Origin: Selenomonas sp. AE3005
GTDB lineage: Bacteria; Bacillota; Negativicutes; Selenomonadales; Selenomonadaceae
DNA length: 11,909 nt
NCBI RefSeq assembly: GCF_905233635.1
Contig: NZ_CAJODG010000054.1
Coordinates: 1-11,909 of the forward strand
Direction of reading: 5' to 3'
Shown here: one piece after another, positions 1 through 6,678 of the stretch
Layout: each line of letters opens with the position of its first letter
Numbering within the stretch: position 1 is the first letter of the stretch
Program-made: the position numbers and the translations under genes
Notes under the pieces: model-generated
Told to the model about the DNA's origin: nothing
Databases searched by the model: none
What the model saw: the letters and a program-made list of their open reading frames with translations, nothing else

Positions 1-1
1 A

Positions 2-202
2 GCAAAGGGGGAGGGAAAGTCAAAAAGCTCCTTGACCAAAGTTGGGGCTGACAGTATTGGATATATTACTGTTGGCACAGCCAGAATATCACAGGTAAGT
101 GTGCATAATTCAATAAAAAAGGCGGCTTATGCTATGGTGGATAAATTGACGGAAAGATTGATTGGTGTGGAAAATAATAAAATATGGGGGTTAATAAAAT
201 GA
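2..202 (+). CDS. CsgG-like envelope protein, C-terminal fragment (5' end outside window)
   Basis: An open frame runs in from the left edge and ends at TGA 200-202, giving the last 66 residues of a protein. The stretch VGADSIGYITVGTARISQV, followed by a helix with KKAAYAMVDKLTERL, resembles the C-terminal end of CsgG-type lipoproteins/export channels, where a final strand is followed by a helix ending in 'A...VD.L...L'. It also aligns by eye with the C-terminus of the complete CsgG-like protein at 5259-6077, which has VGSDKL and then QAAQKIVDELIADL. The stop overlaps the start of the lectin gene in an ATGA (199-202), so the two are probably translationally coupled. Only a short tail is visible, so the family call is tentative; the reading frame and the coupling are seen directly. 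Confidence 0.6.
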   Translation, partial: AKGEGKSKSSLTKVGADSIGYITVGTARISQVSVHNSIKKAAYAMVDKLTERLIGVENNKIWGLIK

Positions 203-702
203 GAAAAATATTTTGTTCATTGGTATTATTGGGAACTATGATTTTGTGTAATGTTGGGATGGTAAAAGCAAATAGTAGTGTATTAAATGGTGCTGTTGAA
301 TGGCATGGTCATTATTACAAAGTGTTTGCTATGCCGCTAACGTGGAAGAAGGCATATGAATTATGCCAAAAAATGGGAGGTCATTTAGCTACAGCAGAAA
401 CAAAGGAAGAAAATGAGAAAATAAAAGAGATTTATTTGAATGGCGAAGACAATAAGGGATGGTGCTGGATTGGAGGAGAACGGAAAGGTAATGGTATTTG
501 GAGTTGGATCACAGGAAAGACAATGGTAGAATACTTTGATTGGGTAAATGGAAAACCACGAGAAAATTTACAGTTGGGCGGACCGTATTTATCTATGTGG
601 GGTCGATATGATGGGAAATGGGATAATCTTGGCAAGCGTGAAAAAAAGATATTCATGTGTGAATGGGAAACGGCAGAAGATGCACATGAAGTTGGTTGGT
701 AA
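199..702 (+). CDS. Secreted C-type-lectin-like domain protein
   Basis: This is a 167-residue exported protein that is essentially one C-type lectin-like domain (CTLD). I chose ATG 199 over the in-frame ATG 184 because GGGGG at 186-190 then sits 8 bases upstream as ribosome binding site. Residues 1-24 form a signal peptide ending V-K-A. The CTLD hallmarks follow in order: W-x-x-A with C56, the GGHLAT core (H62-T65), W88-C-W-I-G-G93, W115 with G118-K-P-R-E-N123 in the place of the calcium/sugar loop (EPN or QPD in classical lectins), W141-D-N143 in place of WND, and C154-E-W156. C56 and C154 would make the conserved long disulfide. The second classical disulfide is absent and C89 is extra. CTLDs bind carbohydrate or protein ligands; the altered loop makes calcium-dependent sugar binding uncertain. 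The gene sits between a CsgG-like gene and a lipoprotein gene. Confidence 0.85.
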   Translation: MRKIFCSLVLLGTMILCNVGMVKANSSVLNGAVEWHGHYYKVFAMPLTWKKAYELCQKMGGHLATAETKEENEKIKEIYLNGEDNKGWCWIGGERKGNGIWSWITGKTMVEYFDWVNGKPRENLQLGGPYLSMWGRYDGKWDNLGKREKKIFMCEWETAEDAHEVGW

Positions 703-739
703 AGCTATTTCATTAATTAAATTTTACAGGGGGATATGA

Positions 740-1681
740 ATGTTTTTTTACAAAAGAAACTATATTTTGCTTGTCGTTATAATGTTGAATCTTTGTGTAT
801 TAGGATGTGGAGTATCGACAAAGTTATCAAAAGATGCATCCATACCTCCGCCGCAGCCTCAACCTGTAATACCAGAAGGTATGTATTTATATAAATTCAC
901 TAATGATACAACAAAACAAACGACACATGTTGATGAGAAGAATAATATAATATTTTTGTACGATGAAAAACTACTTAGGTATTCATTGGCTAAAGATGAT
1001 GTTATATTTACAACAGATAAGCAAGACATAAGAATAAAAGACGGTAAAGGAGATATTATATCGGTGTGGGAAGATAAAGGAACAAAAGCAACGTATAAGG
1101 TGGAGGATGAAATATATACAAATAAACCATATATTTTTTTAGAAGATAGGCCTGAATTAGTATTGGGAAAAACATATACTAAAAGATATAGGGAATGGCA
1201 TGGTAAAGATAGCAGTCCTGCTGCTTCAATAGATATAACAGCTGAAATCACAAGTGATGGTATTTTTTCAAATGTCGTACATTCAGAAAGTAATATTATA
1301 AATGCTACCGCGGTGAGCGAACATATAGATTTATATGCGTATAAATTGGAAAGGGTATTGATTGCTGGTTCGTTTGGCGGAAAAATTGTAATTAATGGTA
1401 CTGGCAAGTATGACATTTATTGCAGTAAAGGTGATGATATAATAGTATGGAGTAGTCATGCGAATGAATTAAATGTTTATAATTTTGATCATGAAAGAGA
1501 TAAAATTATAATAGATGCATTTAAATTTGATTATGCGGCAAGAAAAGATGTTGATTTAGTTGTCAGTGCATCACAACTCAATGGGGTGTCAGGTAAATTG
1601 TATTTAAGAAATATGAATAAAAATATTTTAAATATATGGCTGAAAGATAAGAAAATTGATTATAAAGTTAGAATAAGTTAG
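740..1681 (+). CDS. Predicted lipoprotein with RTX-like C-terminal segment
   Basis: This 313-residue protein is of unknown function. A basic, hydrophobic leader ends in V-L-G-C, giving a plausible lipobox with Cys23 as the lipidated residue, followed by a proline-rich linker (PPPQPQP). The first two thirds are strand-rich and not recognised. The C-terminal third resembles a degenerate beta-roll: N219-G-T-G-K-Y-D225 then G231-D-D-I-I-V, and N248-F-D-H-E-R-D-K-I256, which recalls the 'v.nF....DkI' ending of haemolysin-type calcium-binding repeats. Only about one such repeat unit is visible, so calcium binding is a guess. CAGGGGG at 727-733 lies 6 bases before the ATG. The gene starts 37 bases after the lectin gene and ends in tandem stops TAG TGA. 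It is the most AT-rich gene here (line 1081-1140 is 25% GC). Confidence 0.7.
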   Translation: MFFYKRNYILLVVIMLNLCVLGCGVSTKLSKDASIPPPQPQPVIPEGMYLYKFTNDTTKQTTHVDEKNNIIFLYDEKLLRYSLAKDDVIFTTDKQDIRIKDGKGDIISVWEDKGTKATYKVEDEIYTNKPYIFLEDRPELVLGKTYTKRYREWHGKDSSPAASIDITAEITSDGIFSNVVHSESNIINATAVSEHIDLYAYKLERVLIAGSFGGKIVINGTGKYDIYCSKGDDIIVWSSHANELNVYNFDHERDKIIIDAFKFDYAARKDVDLVVSASQLNGVSGKLYLRNMNKNILNIWLKDKKIDYKVRIS

Positions 1682-1762
1682 TGATTAGGTAATGATGATT
1701 TATTAAGTCGGTTAATGCAGAAATGTTAATTTAAAATAAGCGGAATTGGAGGAGAGAACATC

Positions 1763-3259
1763 ATGGTAAAAAACAGATTAAAGAAGATAATTTGTGCGGG
1801 ATTACTCGGCGGTACGCTGCTAATTGGCAATATGGTGGAAGCAGGAGTGGTAACTGATTGTTTGCCGCTTAGCTGTTATGTAGATCATAAGGTTATCACC
1901 TATAATTCACCGGGGGGTAAGAGTGCAGGTTATATCTCGGCCAATGTGGACTTGATTCAGATAATGCAGGTACGAGGTGATGGCTGGTGCTATGGCAGCT
2001 ATCCCGGTGCAGGTGGGAAAAGAGTGTCGCGGTGGTTTAAGATCACGGATGTATGTGCTGATTCCGGATATACCAATAAATCGGTTAATGTGAAAGGTAA
2101 ACAGACTGTGTATCGTACCCACAGTGGCGGAGCGACTCTAGGCAGTGTTTCCAATAATGAAGGGGTTATTGTCATAGCAGATAATGGTAGCAGGGCTCAG
2201 ATTGTCTATAGATTGGATAGTGGGAATGGATACAAACTCGGATGGGTGCCAAGTTCCTCAGTACAAGCTCCTGCGACTGTACAGCAAAGTCATAATCCCG
2301 AAGGCAATTTTGAAGGTGTGTCTAGTCCGGCAGCTAACCAAATAAGAATTGAAGGATGGGTGGCGGATCGTGATAATATGGCAGAATCGTTAAGAATTCA
2401 TGTGTATGTGGGTGGAGCATGGAATTCTGGAGCAGAAAGTTATGAGATTTTAGCAAATAAAAGTCGACCTGATGTAAAACATTTTTTTAATCGACAAGGT
2501 ATTTCAGCAGGAGAATTTTATGGTTTTAATTCTGTAATAAATGTAAAGAGAACTGGGAATCAACCTATTTATGTTTATGCTATAAACGTAGGTGGTGGCG
2601 GCAATATAGAATTAGGGCATAAAATTGTGGATGTAAAAGCTGGCACACAAGCGGTAGTTCAGGAGAGACAAGGATATATAAAAACAAATGGGGCTAATTT
2701 GTACTTTAGAGCTGTTCCAGGTGGTCAAATATTAGGCAAATTAGCTAGCATGACGGCAGTAACTGTATTACAACATCCGGCAGCTAATGGTTGGTCGAAG
2801 ATTAGATACAATGGAAAAGAAGGTTATGTGGCTAGTCAGTATGTTTTGATAGGGACGGTACCTAAGTATGATAATAAAATAGATGCAGCAATGAGATATA
2901 TAGCAAATCTTGAAGGCAAAGCTATGGATTATGATGGCGTTTATGGTGCTCAGTGTGTGGATTTGATCAAATATTATTATAAATATTTAGGAGTAGCCAA
3001 TTATGCACGTGGTAACGGTAAGGACTATGCAACGAATACGTTGCCACCAAATTGGCAACGTATAAAAGGAGCAGAGCCGAAAAAAGGGGATATTTTGGTA
3101 TACACAACTGGTGGGGGTGGTTATGGTCATGTAGCTATTGCTGAATCACCAAATGTGTCTTGGCATCAAAACTTTAATGGTAAATATGTTAGAAAAATTA
3201 CAGGTAACTATAGAAATATACATGTGGGTTATTGGGGAGTGATACGGCCTGTTTGTTAA
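1763..3259 (+). CDS. Secreted multi-domain SH3/CHAP peptidoglycan hydrolase
   Basis: This 498-residue exported protein has a signal peptide (about 1-27, ending V-E-A) and five modules. Two bacterial SH3-like domains lie at about 37-98 and 108-168. A strand-rich module at about 181-288 follows, with motifs G-W-V-A-D-R-D, IHVYVGG and A-N-K-S-R-P-D-V, a module type I associate with Firmicute and actinobacterial wall enzymes. A third SH3 domain is at about 303-365 and a CHAP domain at about 375-495. CHAP catalytic residues are visible: Cys398 in GAQCVDLI, His456 in YGHVAIAES, and Asn470 in HQNF. CHAP enzymes are cysteine amidases or endopeptidases that cut peptidoglycan; the exact bond cannot be told. 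GGAGGAG at 1748-1754 is 8 bases upstream of ATG. GC falls near 2290-2340, at the SH3/middle-module boundary, suggesting a composite gene. Confidence 0.88.
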   Translation: MVKNRLKKIICAGLLGGTLLIGNMVEAGVVTDCLPLSCYVDHKVITYNSPGGKSAGYISANVDLIQIMQVRGDGWCYGSYPGAGGKRVSRWFKITDVCADSGYTNKSVNVKGKQTVYRTHSGGATLGSVSNNEGVIVIADNGSRAQIVYRLDSGNGYKLGWVPSSSVQAPATVQQSHNPEGNFEGVSSPAANQIRIEGWVADRDNMAESLRIHVYVGGAWNSGAESYEILANKSRPDVKHFFNRQGISAGEFYGFNSVINVKRTGNQPIYVYAINVGGGGNIELGHKIVDVKAGTQAVVQERQGYIKTNGANLYFRAVPGGQILGKLASMTAVTVLQHPAANGWSKIRYNGKEGYVASQYVLIGTVPKYDNKIDAAMRYIANLEGKAMDYDGVYGAQCVDLIKYYYKYLGVANYARGNGKDYATNTLPPNWQRIKGAEPKKGDILVYTTGGGGYGHVAIAESPNVSWHQNFNGKYVRKITGNYRNIHVGYWGVIRPVC

Positions 3260-3348
3260 AAAACGTTACCATGGTATTTGTAAGACGAAAAAATATCAGT
3301 GAAGCACGATGGTAGAAAAACTCTGTGACAGTGCATTGTATTGTAGCT

Positions 3349-3354
3349 AAGGAG
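3349..3354 (+). promoter_or_regulatory. Ribosome binding site that fixes the GTG start at 3363
   Basis: AAGGAG is a strong Shine-Dalgarno match. Its final G is the first base of an in-frame GTG (3354) that would give a slightly longer protein, so that codon cannot be served by this site. The GTG at 3363 follows after 8 bases and gives a clean signal peptide. Confidence 0.75.
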
Positions 3355-3362
3355 TGATATTT

Positions 3363-4400
3363 GTGTATATCAATAAAGTATTGGCTGGAATACTCATTAT
3401 CCTAATGTTTGCCATGACGGCACAAGCAGAACAACCAATGGCTGCTGAATATCGTCAAATATTGCAATCGGGGACGTATTATGTGGAGTATAGTATACGT
3501 GAGTATAAGGAATTTCCCGATGTTACGTATCAACGAGTATATAAACCCGGTGTTGATGATGCGCATGATATTACGTCAATGTCTATAGGGAGTGATGTTG
3601 GTGTACAAATGGGGACGCTTTTTGCTGGAGGCGGAATGCCGGCAGGTACAGGGGTTACATATGCAGTGTCTAATAGTGGGAATAATAGATTGCAAAATCT
3701 AAAGAAAATCGTCAAAAAAGGTGGTTGGGGGCTGCCAATACCTTTTGTAAATGCTGAGGTTGGAGGTAGTAAGAAAGCAAAATATACACCACGTATTATG
3801 TATCAAAATGGAAAATATTATCGTTTTTCTGCAGGGACTGATATGGTATGGTCATCATGGCTGCAGGATAGTGGAGATATGAAAAATGTACAGGCATTGG
3901 TACTATCGGAAAATGATATGAAGTCTCCAGAATTGAATCTGTCGGAGGGATGGGGAACCATTCGCAAGGAGTTGGCATTGCCACAAGAGTTTTCAATCTT
4001 TAATTTTAAGGATACTTTTGACGATTACAGTCTAATAGTGCAATCCCCTGTGTTTCAAGAAAGTACGCAATGCACGATAAAAAAGGATACCTATGAGTGC
4101 GATAAATATATGGCCAAAGAAAAAAATGAGGAAACTGGCAGAGTAGACAGTGTTATGTATTATGCCTTGTATAAGGAAGATAAGTTATTTCTTATACAAA
4201 AATATATTTTGCAGACTGATGGCTCGGAGAAAATTAGCAAAGAAGTCTATGTGAGAAATATGTCGGGGCAATTACCTTCTGGAGCTTTTTCCTTTGCCAA
4301 GCCTATTCCTGTTTTTGCTGCCGGTATGGGCGATGTAAATGATTTTTTAGGAATTCCGACACAAGTGGGAACTTTGGGAGGAAATAGTGATGGGAAGTAA
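3363..4400 (+). CDS. Secreted protein of unknown function (paralogue of the next gene)
   Basis: This 345-residue exported protein is not recognised. GTG 3363 is preferred over the in-frame GTG 3354, because the latter lies inside or against the AAGGAG ribosome site, while 3363 is 8 bases from it. Residues 1-22 are a signal peptide ending A-Q-A. The mature protein begins with E-Y-R-Q-I-L-Q-S-G-T-Y-Y, then a glycine-rich stretch (MGTLFAGGGMPAG) and a strand-rich C-terminal half with two cysteines in QCTIKKDTYEC. The start motif (YR.I...G.Y) and the C-terminal pattern 'YE.D......V..Y.......L......Y' recur in the gene at 4390-5247, so the two look like distant paralogues. The alternating-strand pattern is reminiscent of LolA-like folds, which is weak inference. 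Its last 11 bases overlap the next gene. Confidence 0.75.
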   Translation: MYINKVLAGILIILMFAMTAQAEQPMAAEYRQILQSGTYYVEYSIREYKEFPDVTYQRVYKPGVDDAHDITSMSIGSDVGVQMGTLFAGGGMPAGTGVTYAVSNSGNNRLQNLKKIVKKGGWGLPIPFVNAEVGGSKKAKYTPRIMYQNGKYYRFSAGTDMVWSSWLQDSGDMKNVQALVLSENDMKSPELNLSEGWGTIRKELALPQEFSIFNFKDTFDDYSLIVQSPVFQESTQCTIKKDTYECDKYMAKEKNEETGRVDSVMYYALYKEDKLFLIQKYILQTDGSEKISKEVYVRNMSGQLPSGAFSFAKPIPVFAAGMGDVNDFLGIPTQVGTLGGNSDGK

Positions 4401-5247
4401 ACGATATATTGGTATGCTGGCGTTGTGTTTGCTGGTTATAATGGGCCTGTCTATAAAAGTAAATGCAAGTTCATTGGATAAATATCGTGCGATAATGGCT
4501 GGGAAAAGTTATACATTTAAGTGTTACACATACACACCAAATTTGAAAGGAATGCGCATACAATATGGTTTGTCAGAGAATGACTATATGTCAGAAACTA
4601 TGATTGAAGAATCGGAAAAAATTTCGCGTGAAGCACAGAATGAAATAGATAGCGTAGACTTTAAGATGCCATGCGATATTATTGTTATGGATGGCGAAAC
4701 TCGTTATACTGAAATGACAGGCAAGTGCAAATTGCTAAAAAATGGCGAAGTGTTCACATACATACATAATTCCATAAACGATACTTATATTGGTGGTCAT
4801 ATCTCCAAGCGCGGCTATGTACATATGAATGAAATTGCACCAGGAGAAAATAATTGGCCAACAAGGGGATATGATAATAAACTTTCGACAAAAGCGGATA
4901 TAGAGGATGTGGGTAATGATTTGCTGATGAAAATGTTAGCTGTTATTTATCCCGTTAGCAGTGCTAATGTTGAACTGCCCAATTATAGCTATATAGCATC
5001 AGGAATGGCGAAGGATGGTAGTTTCTATGAAGACTATGCAGGGACAATGAATGGAATGAAACACGTGGTACGTTGTTATTTTCGAGAGGGAAACTTAGTG
5101 AAGATGGGCTATGCATCTTATCCGCAAAATGGTGTCCGTAGCAAGGAAAATATGGAAAAATATATTATTGAAATAGTGGAATTTACAAATGTACCAGAAC
5201 AAAAGTATCTTACTTTGCCGACAAGTCTAAAAGTAGTAAGGGAATAA
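4390..5247 (+). CDS. Secreted protein of unknown function (paralogue of the previous gene)
   Basis: This 285-residue exported protein is not recognised. ATG 4390 is preferred over GTG 4387 since GGGAGG at 4376-4381 is then 8 bases away. It overlaps the stop of the upstream gene (4398-4400) by 11 bases, so translational coupling is likely. Residues 1-26 form a signal peptide ending V-N-A. The mature start L-D-K-Y-R-A-I-M-A-G-K-S-Y matches the pattern of the preceding protein. Other visible features are a helix rich in Glu/Ser (IEESEKISREAQNEI), cysteines in FKCYTY, MPCDII, TGKCKLL and VRCYF, and a C-terminal strand pair ending in L-P-T-S-L-K-V-V. It probably acts in the periplasm or at the surface, together with its partner. 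No catalytic motif is evident. Confidence 0.75.
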   Translation: MGSKRYIGMLALCLLVIMGLSIKVNASSLDKYRAIMAGKSYTFKCYTYTPNLKGMRIQYGLSENDYMSETMIEESEKISREAQNEIDSVDFKMPCDIIVMDGETRYTEMTGKCKLLKNGEVFTYIHNSINDTYIGGHISKRGYVHMNEIAPGENNWPTRGYDNKLSTKADIEDVGNDLLMKMLAVIYPVSSANVELPNYSYIASGMAKDGSFYEDYAGTMNGMKHVVRCYFREGNLVKMGYASYPQNGVRSKENMEKYIIEIVEFTNVPEQKYLTLPTSLKVVRE

Positions 5248-5258
5248 GGGGTGAGAAT

Positions 5259-6077
5259 ATGAAAAAGAACTGTATATGGCTAGTTGCGTTGTTTTGGGCA
5301 ATAGGCGTTATGTGTCCCTGTTTATCAGTAAATGTGGAAGCGGCAGAAGAAAATTCTTTCGTGATGATGAAATTTGTCAATAATACCAGATTTAAGAAAT
5401 TAGCACCGGAAAATAAACTCTCGGATTTAGTGATGGAAAAGTTGGTTGCCAGTGGTAAAATTCACTTAAAGGAAACAAGACCCATTGACGAGCATATAGA
5501 TATGGAACTTTTTGATGAGAACTACCGTGCCAATCAAGCTGTAGCCGAAGCAGAAAAGGGTAATTTGGATGCCTTGTTTGAAATAAGAAAAGCAACTTCT
5601 ATGGCAAATTCACATCGTGGGCAAATAATTTCTCCACAAATCACAATGCGTATTGGCAAAGAACATGGTGCAGATTACTTGATACAGGGAACAATATTGG
5701 GAATATCCAGAGGAACAACTGAAGATCCTGGTACGTCTGTATTGACCAATATTGCAGGTATTGTAGCCGGTAAGTGGGGCGGTTCGAGTGGTGCACGAGT
5801 GGGAGCTGTGCTGAGAGATACAAAGCAGACGTATACCGGTGTTAATATTCAAAGTGACTTACGAGTGATAAGAGCTGATACTGGTGAAGTGATATGGGAA
5901 AAAAATATAATCTCAGTCAGTAAGCAGGAAAAGTTAAAGGTGGCAGATATTGCCTCTGTGGGTAGTGACAAGCTCAGTATGAATCTATATGAGTTGTCTT
6001 TAGATCAAGCAGCACAGAAAATAGTAGATGAACTTATTGCAGACTTGGATAAGGGGCTATTGTCAGGCCGGAAATAA
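5259..6077 (+). CDS. CsgG-like exported protein
   Basis: This 272-residue protein has a signal peptide (cleavage about after V-E-A-28 or A29) and no convincing lipobox. The mature part follows the CsgG/Tol-type pattern. A first strand and helix region, FVMMKFVNNT then LSDLVMEKLVASGKIHLKE, resembles the domain that begins these proteins. G137-A-D-Y-L-I-Q-G-T-I is the typical 'aDyli.G.i' strand, a glycine-rich loop follows (GKWGGSSGAR), and V203-I-R-A-D-T-G-E-V-I-W213 is the 'v.d..tGe.iw' strand. A C-terminal helix ends the protein. CsgG itself is an outer-membrane lipoprotein pore for curli subunits; related proteins have other envelope roles, so pore formation is not assumed. AAGGGG (5246-5251) overlaps the upstream stop, 7 bases before ATG. 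It is the last gene of the cassette. Confidence 0.7.
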   Translation: MKKNCIWLVALFWAIGVMCPCLSVNVEAAEENSFVMMKFVNNTRFKKLAPENKLSDLVMEKLVASGKIHLKETRPIDEHIDMELFDENYRANQAVAEAEKGNLDALFEIRKATSMANSHRGQIISPQITMRIGKEHGADYLIQGTILGISRGTTEDPGTSVLTNIAGIVAGKWGGSSGARVGAVLRDTKQTYTGVNIQSDLRVIRADTGEVIWEKNIISVSKQEKLKVADIASVGSDKLSMNLYELSLDQAAQKIVDELIADLDKGLLSGRK

Positions 6078-6112
6078 GCTACAACTCTTCGTAAATGAAA
6101 GAAAGTTATAGC

Positions 6113-6140
6113 AAAGCCGCCTCACCGGGGGCGGTTTTTT
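6113..6140 (+). terminator. Rho-independent terminator of the envelope cassette
   Basis: CCGCC at 6117-6121 pairs with GGCGG at 6130-6134, extended by a G-T wobble and three A-T pairs (6113-6116 with 6135-6138), around an 8-base loop. A run of six T follows at 6135-6140. It lies 36 bases after the CsgG-like stop codon and just before the next operon's promoter. Confidence 0.9.
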
Positions 6141-6141
6141 G

Positions 6142-6170
6142 TTGCATAAAACCGCCTGAAACGGTATAAT
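6142..6170 (+). promoter_or_regulatory. Sigma70-type promoter for the yaaR-holB operon
   Basis: TTGCAT at 6142-6147 serves as the -35 box, the spacer is exactly 17 bases, and TATAAT at 6165-6170 is a perfect -10 box. The first coding region starts at 6226, giving a 5' leader of roughly 50 bases. The spacer contains the short inverted repeat ACCG/CGGT (6151-6154 and 6162-6165). Confidence 0.88.
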
Positions 6171-6225
6171 TTAATGTATATAAGTATGGGTAATTGGGCG
6201 TGGATTTTGTAAAGCAGGTGAGGAT

Positions 6226-6678
6226 ATGCCGTTAAAAGTTGATAGCCGCAGCACGCAGGAGGCTGCTTTTACGCGCCTGGTGGGCAGGGATGAACGTGTC
6301 ACGGAAGGTGATACGGATTTTAGCACAGAACTGTTGGAGCAGGAGGACAGCCTGTCGACAGAACAGCTGGATAAACTCTTAAAGCAAATTGACGAACAGG
6401 GAGCCAGATTGTCCAAAACTCCCACCTATGATGAATTGAAATCCTACCGCACCCTGATTAAGAATTTTGTGGGTGAGGCAGTCAACCGCATGTATGAGCT
6501 GCACAGCCAGGCCGGCTGGGACCGTATGGGGCGGCAGAAGGTCTACACCACGGTGCGCAGGATTGACAAAAAGCTGGAGGAAATGGCAGAAAAAATCCGG
6601 CTGGGGCAGTCTGACCAGCTGGATATCATCGCCAGCCATGACGCCATTCGGGGCATGCTGGTGGATTTATACATGTGA
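6226..6678 (+). CDS. yaaR: YaaR family protein (DUF327)
   Basis: This small, charged, soluble 150-residue protein of the YaaR/DUF327 family is close in length to Bacillus subtilis YaaR. The N-terminal 70 residues are polar and acidic (EQEDSLSTEQLDKLLKQID). The family core follows from about residue 70 and includes YDELKSYRTLIKNFVGEAVNRMY, split by W99-D-R and then VRRIDKKLEEM, ending in a helix with G-M-L-V-D-L-Y. It looks all-helical with coiled-coil character. The molecular function is not established. Its position directly before holB and ricT is the conserved Firmicute arrangement and strongly supports the name. AGGTG at 6216-6220 precedes ATG by 5 bases. The stop TGA shares one base with the holB start. 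Confidence 0.88.
   Translation: MPLKVDSRSTQEAAFTRLVGRDERVTEGDTDFSTELLEQEDSLSTEQLDKLLKQIDEQGARLSKTPTYDELKSYRTLIKNFVGEAVNRMYELHSQAGWDRMGRQKVYTTVRRIDKKLEEMAEKIRLGQSDQLDIIASHDAIRGMLVDLYM

Noticed and set aside
548..739. + strand open frame of 63 codons running past the lectin stop
   Set aside because: It overlaps the lectin domain core in another frame and has no signal or ribosome site.
859..1416. - strand open frame of 185 codons opposite the lipoprotein
   Set aside because: It lies wholly inside a convincing + strand gene, has no ribosome binding site and reads as antisense of strand-rich sequence.
1682..1762. Possible promoter before the CHAP gene (TAAAAT at 1732-1737)
   Set aside because: No -35 box sits at 16-18 bases; in a sequence this AT-rich a -10-like hexamer is expected by chance.
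3260..3362. Possible terminator or operator at TACCATGGTA (3267-3276)
   Set aside because: The perfect 10-base palindrome has no loop or T-run and no nearby promoter boxes, so there is not enough for a call.
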